The translations under genes were made by a program, and so were the position numbers. 64,000 bases of DNA from Megalobrama amblycephala (Eukaryota; Chordata; Actinopteri; Cypriniformes; Xenocyprididae), in the NCBI RefSeq assembly GCF_018812025.1, contig NC_063065.1, positions 30,988,288 through 31,052,287 on the forward strand. Reading direction: 5' to 3'. The notes under the pieces were generated by a model. The model did not search any database, was not told the DNA's origin, and saw nothing but the letters and a program-made list of their open reading frames with translations. Shown in pieces: positions 35,450 through 46,779 of this stretch. Numbering within the stretch: the first letter of the stretch is position 1; each line of letters begins with the position of its first letter.

Positions 35450-35960
35450 AGGGGTCATATCATGAATATCTGACTTTTCTCGTGTTTAAGTGCTATAATT
35501 GGGTCTCTGGTGCATCTACAAGCACAGAAAATGTGAGAAAGGACAACCCAGTAACTTTGTTTTGGTAAGCCTTTTTCTACAAGCGTGTGAAAAATCGTTC
35601 TGATTTCGTTCCCCTTGTGACGTAGGACCCCTGAATCTGTATGTTTCCACCCAAGGCGCCGCCATTGTTTTCGCAAGCGACGAGTAACACTGGTCCTGGC
35701 GTGCAGAAGCTGTCCCGTGGTTCAGCTACAGCCCTGATCAAACACACTTGAATGTCTTCAGGATTACTAAAGCTACGTGAAGGAAGGTGAGTTGTGTCGG
35801 AGCAAAACTCTGCAGGATACTCAAGAACGACCGTCCCTGAGCTCGTAATATGTCTCAGCTATGCAAACATTATCACTGATCTGGTAACAGCTATAATAGC
35901 AAACATACGAGTCTCCAGAAACTCCAGGCATCTGAGCCAATAAGGACGCAGTGGTGCCAG
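35450..35960 (+). mobile_element. TTAA element, left part (same end type as 57219)
   Basis: TTAA at 35446-35449 followed by AGGGGTCATATCATGAATAT, close to the AGGGGTCATGATATG end at 57219. The interior 'ccttgtgacgtaggacccct' and 'ccacccaaggcgccgcc' are of a type common in cyprinid repeats. No matching right end was found, so the right boundary is a guess. Confidence 0.6.
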
Positions 35961-36384
35961 TTTCATATACAGTATATGCAATGTACTGTTAAATGTGGCT
36001 AAAGTTACCATGTTTCGTACTGTATTCATGTAGACCAGAGCCATTTCGTTATTTTCATTTTTAACCTGAAAATGCTTGCAGTCTGTATAATTCATAAACG
36101 CATCTTCATTCTTATCGAGGTCACCTTTAAAACTCATCATATTTACTTATATTATAATACTTTTCCATCTTTGCAGAAATAAAACATCCTTCTTCATTTG
36201 TTGGCATGCAGTCTTTTTTTCCATTCTATAATCTTGTTTCAGTCTCCATTGAACCAGGCTTGGAGGATCCTCTTCCGTCCAGTGCACTGTTATTTATTTA
36301 TTCATTTATTTTTTTTGCCATCAATAACGATATCCATAGTACATCTCTCTTTTCCTCAATGTACTTTTTTTTTGTTTTTTTTTG
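35961..36384. other. No gene seen
   Basis: T-rich sequence running into the LINE fragment; may include decayed LINE sequence in which no frame is readable. Confidence 0.4.
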
Positions 36385-37065
36385 GCCAATGCTTCCAACA
36401 AACACGCTACTGAATCTAGAGCTATCTCTACCTCTAGTATTTTGACATATAACACCTTCCACCTTCTTAATTATAAAGGTTTAGTATGTGGTTTACCTCA
36501 AGGAAGTTGTTTGGGTCCTCTTTTGTTTTCTGTTTTTATTAATGATTTGCCCTTACTGTCAAAAAAGCATCAATGACAATGTTTGCAGATGACTCAACTG
36601 TTTACTATGTGACAAACTTAATCATGTTCTGTCTAGAGAATTGGATTCGGTGTATGAGTGGGTTAGCGGAAACAAATTAGTCTTAAATATATCCAAAACT
36701 AAAAGTATGATTATTGGATCAAAACAAAAATTGATGCTTGGATCGGAATTAAAGTTACACATAGCCAGGCAAAGAATACAACAAGTAGAAAAGGCTAAAC
36801 TGTTGGGTTTGGTTATTGATAGTAGTCTTTCTTGGACAGAACACATAAATACTATTGTTTACAGAATGGGACGCGGCATTGCAGTAACTAAAAAATGTTG
36901 TCATTATGTGAATCAGGACACTTTAAAAATAGTTACAGAGTCATTAATATTGTCACTTGTCATACTGCACTGAGGTGTGGTCTTCTGCATCTAAAAAGGA
37001 CTTGACAAAAATGCAAGTTGTGCAAAATAATAAAGCAGTAAGACTTGTTCTGGGCTGCTCAATTA
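36385..37065 (+). pseudogene. LINE reverse transcriptase, left part (interrupted)
   Basis: Remnant of a non-LTR retrotransposon ORF2 of the L2/CR1/jockey-like broad group; its product would copy element RNA into DNA at a nicked target. Visible landmarks in order: YKGLVCGLPQGSCLGPLLFS followed by VFINDLP (36473-36558), then after a frameshift the catalytic box MFADDSTVYY (36578-36607, the usual YADD Tyr replaced by Phe), then WVSGNKLVLNISKTKSMIIG (about 36659-36718), LLGLVIDSSLSW (36802-36837) and, after a further frameshift, KMQVVQNNKAVRLVLGCS to 37058. The N-terminal endonuclease is not seen. The frame stops at the element at 37066 and resumes at 38552. Clade assignment is uncertain. Confidence 0.8.
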
Positions 37066-38545
37066 TACGGAAGAGGATTAGGGCCAAGCAATAATAAAAA
37101 AATAAAACCATCTCGAGATTAAAGTTGTTAAATTTCGAGAAAAAACTCGTTAAATTTCGAGAAAAAACTCCTTAAATTTCAAGAAAAAGGTCGAGATAAA
37201 ATGTTGAGGTAACACTTTAGAATAACTCACGCTATGAAGCATTAGTTAAGCATTAGTAAATAGTTAATTCATCATTTATAAAACATTAATAGACATTAGT
37301 AAGCCATTTATAAATACAGCTATAAATGCTTTGTTCTTGATTTATAAGCATATCTATAATGAGTTTAATAATTGTATTTTCATACTTTATTAATGATCAA
37401 TTTATCATTTCTAAATTATGTATTACATTATTCACAAACCAGTAATTTAGGAGTTGTCAGTGGTTCATAAGATCATTTAGGAAATGTAAGTAAATGATTA
37501 ATAAAATATTTATATGTACATTTATGCATCTTATTATTTAGACATATAGTATTAGTTACTCAGTGTGTTAATAAATGCTTTATTAACATATTCCTAGTGT
37601 CAAAACTACCTCGGTACTAACTTTAAAACATTAGAGAACAGCAGTGCAGAAGATCAACTGAACCTTTAAATCTCATTTATAAAAGCTTTAGAAAGCATAA
37701 ACAGTCGTCACTTTAGATGAGCTCACAAAAATAGTTAACTGACCACTTCTAAATGTTTTATAACTACCTGAATTAATCATGAATTGCAGTAGGAATATGT
37801 TAATAAAACATTTACTAACACACTAAGTAACTATTACTATGTGTCTAAATAATAAGATGTATAAATGAATGTTTAAATAGTTTATTAATCATTTACTTAC
37901 ACTTACTAAATGAACTACTGACAACTCCTAAATAACTGGTTTGTAAATAATGTAATACTTAATTTAGAAATGATAAATTGATTATTAATAAAGTATGAAA
38001 ATACAATTATTAAACTCATTATAGATATGCTTATAAATCAAGAATAAAGCAATTATAGCTGTATTTATAAACTACTTACTAATGTCTATTAATTCTTTAT
38101 AAGTGATGAAATAACTATTAACTAATGCTTAACTAATGCTTCATAGAGTGCAGTTATTATAAAGCGTTACCATGTTGAGAATAAAGTCATTAAATTACGA
38201 GAAAAAAAGTCATTCAGAACAAATTCGTTAAATTATGAGAAAAAAGTCGTTAAATTACGGGAACAAAGTCATTAAATTACGAATTTGTTCTCACAATTTA
38301 ACGACTTTTTTCTCGTAATTTAATTACTTTATTCTCAACATTATCTTGACTTTTTTTCTCGAAATTTAACGACTTTTTTTCTCATAATTTAATGAATTTG
38401 TTCTCATAATCTAACAACTTTTTTCTCATAATTTAATGACTTTATTCTTAACATTTTATCTCGACTTTTTTCTTGAAATGTAACAACTTTAATCTCGAGA
38501 TGGTTTTATTTTTTTATTATTGCTTGGCCCTAATCCTCTTCCGTA
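37066..38545. mobile_element. Inverted-end element inside the LINE, split by a hAT-like MITE
   Basis: The terminal inverted repeats run about 70 bp almost without a mismatch, starting TACGGAAGAGGATTAGGGCC at both ends. A 6-bp direct repeat CAATTA flanks it (37060-37065, 38546-38551). The interior is rich in 'aaattacgagaaaaaagtc' type repeats in both orientations. Without the insert at 37208-38171 it would be about 510 bp. Non-coding. The superfamily is unclear. Confidence 0.85.
37208..38171. mobile_element. hAT-like MITE, copy 2 (964 bp), nested
   Basis: Same family as 12387-13340 but inverted: its left end matches the reverse complement of the right end of copy 1 nearly base for base (GGTAACACTTTAGAATAACT and onward). 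Flanks show a 7-bp direct repeat ATGTTGA (37201-37207, 38172-38178); one base may have changed from an original 8. The innermost and so youngest of three layers. Confidence 0.85.
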
Positions 38546-38551
38546 CAATTA

Positions 38552-38886
38552 AAACAAGTAGAGATCAGATGTATTCTACTCTTTCATGGCTCACTTTAAA
38601 CCAGAGAATAATAGTTACTTTAAGCACCATGATATATAACACAATGACAATGAAAATGCCTATTTTTCTGTTTAATCAAATAGTGTACTGTAACTCTGTG
38701 CACAATCATAACACCAGAAAGGCAAACAATGGTCATATAATGACACCCTATCGAAAATCTAATTTTATGAAGAAAACCGTCCTGTATAGAGCTATTGTCA
38801 TCTGGAATAACATTCCCATTGAGGTTTGTCAGCTTTGTAATAAGCTGTCATTTAAAAGTAGTCTAAGGTGTTATGTGCTGATGTAG
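38552..38886 (+). pseudogene. LINE reverse transcriptase, right part
   Basis: Continues the LINE frame after the nested insertions: TSRDQMYSTLSWLTLNQR, then VHNHNTRKANNGHIMTPYRK, RKSNFMKKTVLYRAIVIWNN and IPIEVCQLCNKLSFKSSLRC to the TAG at 38884-38886. The 'H.TR...G....P......+.+.L.RA...WN.IP' pattern is the usual C-terminus of fish LINEs of this group. With one copy of the 6-bp flanking repeat the codons on either side fall into one frame, confirming that the 1.48 kb element inserted here. Confidence 0.8.
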
Positions 38887-39124
38887 GTTCTTATATGTCT
38901 TGATTAATGTAATTATAAATCATATTGTATTTATGTCTCGTCCTGTTATGGACCGAAACCAGATATATATATATATATTATATTTATTATTATCCTTTTG
39001 TATTTTTGATTTTTGATTTATTATTATCCTTTTGTATGAATGAGATGCGCATCTATTAGTTGGAAAGTGCTATTCTAAAACATAAAATATTATTCTCTTT
39101 GTTTGGTTCTTTCATCACCAGTAC

Positions 39125-39351
39125 TTTTTCTTTTATAAATACCTGAAAGACCTGTCTGAAGGAATTCTAAATAGTTCTTGAAGTTGTGAAAAAGATTTAA
39201 GTTCTGTTCCATTGAATAATTTTTTCATTATACTAGGACCTTCATCTGCCCATGTTCTGAATCCACTGTCCCACACAGATGGAAAAAATTCAATATATGG
39301 GCATTTTTTTTTTTTAAATTGGTCCAAATGTTTAGAGTATGTTTTATCCAT
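39125..39351 (-). pseudogene. L1-like ORF2 C-terminal fragment, minus strand
   Basis: 72 codons read leftward from 39351: CPYIEFFPSVWDSGFRTWAD, then FNGTELKSFSQLQELFRIPS and SFRYL. The 'SF..L...F.IP...+F+YL' pattern is characteristic of the region after the reverse transcriptase in L1-type ORF2. Broken at both ends. Confidence 0.6.
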
Positions 39352-40440
39352 TCATTACCAATTCTCCTTTTAAGACCCGATTTTATCTAATGTCATTTGC
39401 TGATATTACCGACAATTTCAAAATCCCTAAAAAACATTATTATAAATATTTGCAGATTAGGAACTTCATACGTACTGCCCGGGGTCAAGGACTTAATGAT
39501 CTCTTTTATACAATATGTTATTATCAGGTTCTCAGGAATCATCTGCATCCAGATTAGCTATGTGGGAACAACACCTTGGATTGAAGATAGATAAGGATAA
39601 ATGGGAGGAAAAAATGTGTAAAGGCCCAAACACAGACTGTCAATAGCAGACTTAAACTGTTATAATTGGCTAATGCGTACTTATATAACTCCGGTAAAAT
39701 TAAATACAATTTATAGCAACATACCAGATACTTGTTTTAAATGTAACGATGAAAAAGGCACATTAATTCATTGTATGTGGGAATGTGATAGAATGAAAGA
39801 GTTTTGGAAAGAAATTAGTAATATGATATATGGCATATAGTCTCAGTGAGATTACCACTGGATCCTGGATTTTTTATTCTTGGTATTCATCCAGCTAATT
39901 GGAATATTAAGAAGGATACACAAGTATTGATAGACGTGTATACGGCATGCCAAAAGGCTCATAGCCATTTACTGGAAAAAAATATATCCCGATGGTTAAG
40001 AGAAATATCTTCATGCATTGCAATGGAAAAAAATAACCTATATTATTAAGGGTAAAGAAGACAAATTTAACAGTGTCTGGAGTCTCTTTTTACTATTTAT
40101 TGAACACAGAGATATTAACAATATAATGGACGAGGAACAAACTGCTTAATCATTAGGTATTATATTCATATGAAAATATACTTTAATGGACTATACTAGC
40201 CCTACTTTATTGCTTATATTTTTGGTTATTATATGCAATCTATTGTTAACTCTGACCAAAGTATATATTGCATTACCCAATGTTGGTTTGTGCTATTACA
40301 GTTTGTATGTAAAATGAGCCCCGGTGTTTGTTTGTTTGTTTTGTTTTTGTTTCTGTACATTGATTCTGTACAGATATGTGATGTACATTGTTGTGTAAGT
40401 GTTCAAGAAAATGCAATAAAAAAAGACCCAATTTTATACT
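39352..40440 (+). pseudogene. L1-like ORF2 3' end with A-rich tail
   Basis: Plus-strand remnant of an L1-type ORF2 C-terminus in several frames: MSFADITDNFKIPKKHYYKY then LQIRNFIR (about 39397-39465), a C-x2-C-x8-H-x4-C knuckle CFKCNDEKGTLIHCMWEC (39732-39785) followed by FWKEI, then the terminal region LGIHPANWNIKKDTQVLIDV and ISRWLREI (39891-40008). An AATAAAAAAA stretch near 40416 ends the 3' untranslated part. It covers the same protein region as the minus-strand fragment beside it but is clearly a different sequence, so the two are separate insertions and not one inverted element. Confidence 0.65.
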
Positions 40441-41699
40441 TATGAAAGTATCTCTTTGATTGTCCTCGCTTCTATTTCTACCCATCATGATTCCCCATTT
40501 CTAAATCCAAGCCACTACTGCAGTTAGCTGGAACCAGAGATCACCATTGCTTCAGATTCATTTTCATTAACTTTATATCCCGAGACTAGTCCATATCCAT
40601 CCAGACATTGCATGAGTGCAGGGATGGAACGAGATGGGTTTTCTATGAAGAGCAATGCTATTTTATGTTTCATCCTCCATTCCCTGAATCTGTGAATACT
40701 GTGTATCTTTTTATTCCTCGTCAGGTTTCCACTGGAGGTGTGGATAGCTCATATTCCATGAATGGTAAACACTTAAAAAAGGGCTTTTGTTGTTCATTCA
40801 GAGTCAGTCGTACACGAACCTCACATAAAATCTCCAACACAGGATCTCACCTGTAACATATTTGACTTTCTACTGCACAGACAGCCAAATTTTACTAAAA
40901 GCCCATCGTGCCAGTGGTAATTATCAAAGATTTATTTATTTATTTATTGCATGTTTTTGGCCCAAAAATCTAAGGGAGCGCATACCCTTGTTCCCTGAAA
41001 AGACATCTCCCTTGTGTAACATCTGCTGGTGCTTTTAAGTTCTCCATAGGGGGCCAGGCCTTTGTAATCAGGGGTCTGATTGTTCTCGAGTGTTTCTGAG
41101 TGCTCTCTACAGGCAGAACTACACTGAAAAATAAATTATTTCATCAACAAAGGATTGTCTCAAATGAACACCTGAATGAACTTTCAGACCAGTATATTAG
41201 AGTTTTCCTGAAACAAGTTGGTCACCTCTTACTGCATGTAGAAACTTTTTGTTCTTAAACCTGTCCCCTTTTTTAGTCCAGTTTATAGGATTGTTCTTGC
41301 ATCAAACCATATAGACGCACAATAGCCACATTAAATATGAGCCCTTCAGAACTCCTTGTCTGAGGTTTATTTTTATCTATAAACCTGATGCAGTAGATTT
41401 ATTTTCATGTAGATGTGGTTTGGATCGCTGTCTTTTTGTTAAACGTGTCAGTGCTGGTGTTAGATATAAAGTCAAATTCTGTTAAGCACCGTGGGTGTGG
41501 ATTTGCCAAAAACAACTCAAACTTAGACAAACAATATATTTCTGCTTTGCTTTCATGGTTTCTGATGGCTGTCTGAAGAGCATTCTCCAGTTTTGCATAT
41601 GAATGTAATGTATCATAAGAGTGTTGGACCATTGGATGCAGAGTGTAGAGCGCATAATTTAATATACATGGCCATAATGATAATTGTGTCTAAAGAAAT
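40441..41699. other. No gene seen
   Basis: Unique-looking DNA, with a short (TTTA) run near 40930-40950. Open frames are short and without domains. Confidence 0.45.
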
Positions 41700-41908
41700 A
41701 TGAGATGCTCTGACCCAATTGAATTTGGCTCTTGTCAAACTCACTCAAATTCTTACGCTTGCCCATTTTCTAACACATCAACTTTGAGGACAAAATGTTC
41801 ACTTGCTGCCTAATATATCCACCCACTAACAGGTGCCGTGATGAAGAGATGATCAGTGTTATTCTCTTCACCTGTCAGTGCTCATAATGTTATGCTGATC
41901 GGTGTATG
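41700..41908 (-). pseudogene. Tc1-like transposase start plus element end
   Basis: The minus strand from the ATG at 41763-41765 reads MGKRKNLSEFDKSQIQLGQS then IS, the start of a fish Tc1-type transposase (helix-turn-helix region). After about 22 codons the match is lost. The sequence 41766-41908 is the adjoining 5' untranslated region and terminus, matching the right end of the deleted element at 23511-23645. This copy is truncated on the left; no catalytic DDE region is present. Confidence 0.7.
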
Positions 41909-43124
41909 TTTGTTAACCCGTCCATTATTGCTGTGGATATAATCACGTTTTCGGGGTTATTTGTGGTCTGTTGAGACCAGTTGTAGACAGTTCTTTTTTC
42001 CCTGATATGGCTGCTTTGTACATTATTTCCTCCTGAAAGATTTTTATAGTATTCATATTTGGTCTCCTCATGTTTAACAGACAAAGAACTGTGGGTCCAA
42101 ACACCAACTTCAGTGATGTGAGATTATAAGACTATTTAGCTATACCAAACATGTCCTGTTCCAAACAGGTTATGAATGTTATCGATTAGTTGAAGGTTCG
42201 ATGCCAAAATTAAATTCATAATTTGACGTTCCTGCACTTCTTAATGATCACAGTCTGTGGAACTGAGGAACTGTACTTTACATCCTCAATCAATACTATG
42301 GACCTCCAGCGGGCAGTGAATATTTCCTTTATAGATTTCTATGCCATGTCCTCAAAACAAATAATTGCGCAAACAACATCTATTTACAGCAAGGTCTTCT
42401 CAGATGGCCTGAGGGGAATTTGCTGTGTTCAGGTAACCAGAGAAGAATGATATTCCTCTCCTTGATAACAACAGCATATATAAAGTATCCCAGAGGATGG
42501 ACTATAGCAGAGTGATCTCATTAGTATTCGCAGATGGTCGTACGTGAAGTGTGGTTTTAGCACACATGCATTTTTTCATACACTTAGAGAGACTCTAATA
42601 AGTACTATATCAACACATTGACAGTTTTATATATTTATGACTCCCATGAGGTTCACCGACTATGAAATTCTTGGAATTCATATGTTGTGTTTGTTATATT
42701 TATAATAAGACTTTACAGTAAGATTCAATTGGTTAATATTATAGTTATCTTGAACTAACAATAATTTAACAGTTTGAACCTTATTGTAAAGTGTTACTGT
42801 ATTTATAATAAATAAGATTAATTAAATATGTTTAATGGCATTACATTTACTTGATTTAACAAATTTGACGCTTAAAATTTTATGTACAAATGAAACATTT
42901 TGGACAAATGTAACATTTATGGAAGGGATAATCCATGGCTAGCTGTGCATTAAACGATTATAATGCATAACGTGGAGGCAACGAACCACCCGCTGCGAGT
43001 GCGTTCATATCAATTCCAGTCATCATAGCATTCGTAAAGATGTGTACATCTTTAAAGTTGTGTTAATAGTAGACTTTACATTTGAAATGCTTTCAATTTG
43101 TTGGTATTTTGTTTTTTGGTGTGT
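41909..43124. other. No gene seen
   Basis: Unique-looking AT-rich sequence up to the target duplication at 43125. Confidence 0.45.
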
Positions 43125-43232
43125 ATCCTAACCAGTGTTGGGGGACTTTTAACAGTAATGTGTTACAATAAAGAAACTAATTGAGCTACTTAGTTACTTT
43201 TTTTTCTCAGCTGGGCTGGGATTGATTGTTTT

Positions 43233-43235
<3 letters not shown>

Positions 43236-43262
<27 letters not shown>
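43236..43262. repeat. (AAT)n microsatellite
   Basis: About nine AAT trinucleotides followed by an A run, close to the left end of the hAT-type insertion. Confidence 0.9.
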
Positions 43263-43265
<3 letters not shown>

Positions 43266-43309
43266 TAAAAAAAAAAGTTCTATTTTTTTCGCAAGTGTAA
43301 ATTGCTAAT

Positions 43310-46300
43310 TCTTGTGCATGGTTTACTCTTTCGTTTTCCTCAATTTGCTAAACCATGCGTACGATTTACTATTTCATTCCCTCAATTTACTAAATCATGT
43401 GCACAATTTACTATTTTGTTCCCTTGATGTACTAAATTGTGTCCATGATTTACTATTTTGTTTTCCTCGATTTGCTAAATTGTGTGCACTATTTACTATT
43501 TCATTCCCTCGATTTGCTAAATTGTGCGGACGATTTACTGTTTCGTTCCCTCGATTTGATAAATTGAGTGCACTACTTACTATTTCGTTCCCTCGATTTG
43601 CTAAATTGTGTGCACTATTTACTATTTCGTTCCCTCGATTTGCTAAATTGTGTGCACTATTTACTATTTCGTTCCCTCGATTTGCTAAATTGAGTGCACT
43701 ATTTACTATTTCGTTCCCTCGATTTGCTAAATTGTGTGCACTATTTACTATTTCGTTCCCTCGATTTGCTAAATTGTGTGCACTATTTACTACTTCGTTC
43801 CCTCGATTTGCTAAATTGTGTGCACTATTTACTATTTCGTTCCCTCGATTTGCTAAATTGTGTGCACTATTTACTACTTCGTTCCCTCGATTTGCTAAAT
43901 TGTGTGCACTATTTACTATTTCGTTCCCTCGATTTGCTAAATTGTGTGCACTATTTACTATTTCGTTCCCTCGATTTGCTAAATTGAGTGCACTATTTAC
44001 TATTTCGTTCCCTCGATTTGCTAAATTGTGTGCACTATTTACTATTTCGTTCCCTCGATTTGCTAAATTGTGTGCACTATTTACTACTTCGTTCCCTCGA
44101 TTTGCTAAATTGTGTGCACTATTTACTACTTCGTTCCCTCAATTTGCTAAATTGTGTGCACTATTTACTACTTCGTTCCCTCGATTTGCTAAATTGTGTG
44201 CACTATTTACTATTTCGTTCCCTCAATTTGCTAAATTGTGTGCACTATTTACTACTTCGTTCCCTCGATTTGCTAAATTGTGTGCACTATTTACTATTTC
44301 GTTCCCTCAATTTGCTAAATTGTGTGCACGATTTAGTATTTCGCTCCCTCAATTTACTGAATTGTGCAGACGATTTACTATTTCACGCTCCTCGATTTGC
44401 TAAATTGTGTGCACTATTTACTATTTCGCTTTCCTTGATTTGCTAAATTGTGTGCACTATTTACTACTTCGTTCCCTCGATTTGCTAAATTGTGTGCACG
44501 ATTTACTACTTCGTTCCCTCGATTTGCTAAATTGTGTGCACTATTTACTATTTCGTTCCCTCGATTTGCTAAATTGTGTGCACTATTTACTACTTCGTTC
44601 CCTCGATTTGCTAAATTGTGTGCACTATTTACTATTTCGTTCCCTCGATTTGCTAAATTGTGTGCACTATTTACTATTTCGTTCCCTCGATTTGCTAAAT
44701 TGTGTGCACTATTTACTACTTCGTTCCCTCGATTTGCTAAATTGTGTGCACTATTTACTATTTCGTTCCCTCGATTTGCTAAATTGTGTGCACTATTTAC
44801 TATTTCGTTCCCTCGATTTGCTAAATTGTGTGCACTATTTACTACTTCGTTCCCTCGATTTGCTAAATTGTGTGCACTATTTACTATTTCGTTCCCTCGA
44901 TTTGCTAAATTGTGCGCACTATTTACTATTTCGTTCCCTCGATTTGCTAAATTGTGTGCACGATTTAGTATTTCGCTCCCTCAATTTACTGAATTGTGCA
45001 GACGATTTACTATTTCACGCTCCTCGATTTGCTAAATTGTGTGCACTATTTACTATTTCGCTTTCCTTGATTTGCTAAATTGTGTGCACTATTTACTACT
45101 TCGTTCCCTCGATTTGCTAAATTGTGTGCACGATTTACTACTTCGTTCCCTCGATTTGCTAAATTGTGTGCACTATTTACTATTTCGTTCCATCGATTTG
45201 CTAAATTGTGTGCACTATTTACTACTTCGTTCCCTCGATTTGCTAAATTGTGTGCACTATTTACTATTTCGTTCCCTCGATTTGCTAAATTGTGTGCACT
45301 ATTTACTATTTCGTTCCCTCGATTTGCTAAATTGTGTGCACTATTTACTACTTCGTTCCCTCGATTTGCTAAATTGTGTGCACTATTTACTATTTCGTTC
45401 CCTCGATTTGCTAAATTGTGTGCACTATTTACTATTTCGTTCCCTCGATTTGCTAAATTGTGTGCACTATTTACTACTTCGTTCCCTCGATTTGCTAAAT
45501 TGTGTGCACTATTTACTATTTCGTTCCCTCGATTTGCTAAATTGTGCGCACTATTTACTATTTCGTTCCCTCGATTTGCTAAATTGTGTGCACGATTTAG
45601 TATTTCGCTCCCTCAATTTACTGAATTGTGCAGACGATTTACTATTTCACGCTCCTCGATTTGCTAAATTGTGTGCACTATTTACTATTTCGCTTTCCTT
45701 GATTTGCTAAATTGTGTGCACTATTTACTATTTCGTTCCCTCGATTTGCTAAATTGTGTGCACTATTTACTATTTCGTTCCCTCGATTTGCTAAATTGTG
45801 TGCACTATTTACTACTTCGTTCCCTCGATTTGCTAAATTGTGTGCACTATTTACTATTTCGTTCCCTCGATTTGCTAAATTGTGCGCACTATTTACTATT
45901 TCGTTCCCTCGATTTGCTAAATTGTGTGCACGATTTAGTATTTCGCTCCCTCAATTTACTGAATTGTGCAGACGATTTACTATTTCACGCTCCTCGATTT
46001 GCTAAATTGTGTGCACTATTTACTATTTCGCTTTCCTTGATTTGCTAAATTGTGTGCACTATTTACTACTATTTCGTTCCCTCGATTTGCTAAATTGTGC
46101 GCACGATTTACTATTTCGTTCCCTCGATTTGCTAAATTGTGTGCACTATTTACTATTTCGTTCCCTCGATTTGCTAAATTGTGCGCACGATTTACTATTT
46201 CGTTCCCTCGATTTGCTAAATTGTGTGCACGATTTACTATTTCGTTCCCTCGATTTGCTAAATTGTGCGCACGATTTACTATTTCGTTCCCTCGATTTGC

Positions 46301-46779
46301 TAAATTGTGTGCACGATTTACTATTTCGTTCCCTCGATTTGCTAAATTGTGCGCACGATTTACTATTTCGTTCCCTCGATTTGCTAAATTGTGTGCACTA
46401 TTTACTATTTCGTTCCCTCGATTTGCTAAATTGTGTGCACTATTTACTATTTCGTTCCCTCGATTTGCTAAATTGTGTGCACGATTTACTATTTCGTTCC
46501 CTCGATTTGCTAAATTGTGTGCACTATTTACTATTTCGTTCCCTCGATTTGCTAAATTGTGTGCACGATTTACTATTTCGTTCCCTCGATTTGCTAAATT
46601 GTGTGCACTATTTACTATTTTGTTCCCTCGATTTGCTAAATTGTGCGCACTATTTACTATTTCGTTCCCTCGATTTGCTAAATTGTGTGCACGATTTAGT
46701 ATTTCGCTCCCTCAATTTACTGAATTGTGCAGACGATTTACTATTTCGCGCTCCTCGATTTGCTAAATTGTGTGCATGA
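43310..46779. repeat. 42-bp minisatellite, about 82 units, with higher-order repeats
   Basis: Unit consensus is TTTACTATTTCGTTCCCTCG then ATTTGCTAAATTGTGTGCAC and TA. The first six or so units are diverged; the rest are nearly identical. Variant 43-bp units (TTTCACGCTCCTCG and TTTCGCTTTCCTTG) recur at about 44384, 45016, 45648, 45986 and 46745, marking higher-order blocks: 44407-45038 and 45039-45670 are each 632 bp (15 x 42 plus 2) and differ by about one base, 45671-46008 is a 338 bp shortened block (8 x 42 plus 2), and the last block from 46009 is expanded. Because 42 is divisible by 3 and the plus strand lacks stops in two frames, there are long open frames with 14-residue periods; these are artefacts. 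Confidence 0.95.

Noticed and set aside
39125..40440. A single L1 with a 5' inversion (twin priming)
   Set aside because: Both arms encode the same protein region with clearly different residues, so they are not two parts of one copy.
43312..46779. Long open frames (up to 363 codons) with 14-residue repeats
   Set aside because: They come from a 42-bp tandem repeat that lacks stops in two plus frames; frames switch at each 43-bp unit and there is no promoter, splice or domain evidence.
43310..46779. CRISPR array
   Set aside because: The units are contiguous without unique spacers, and the genome is a vertebrate one.
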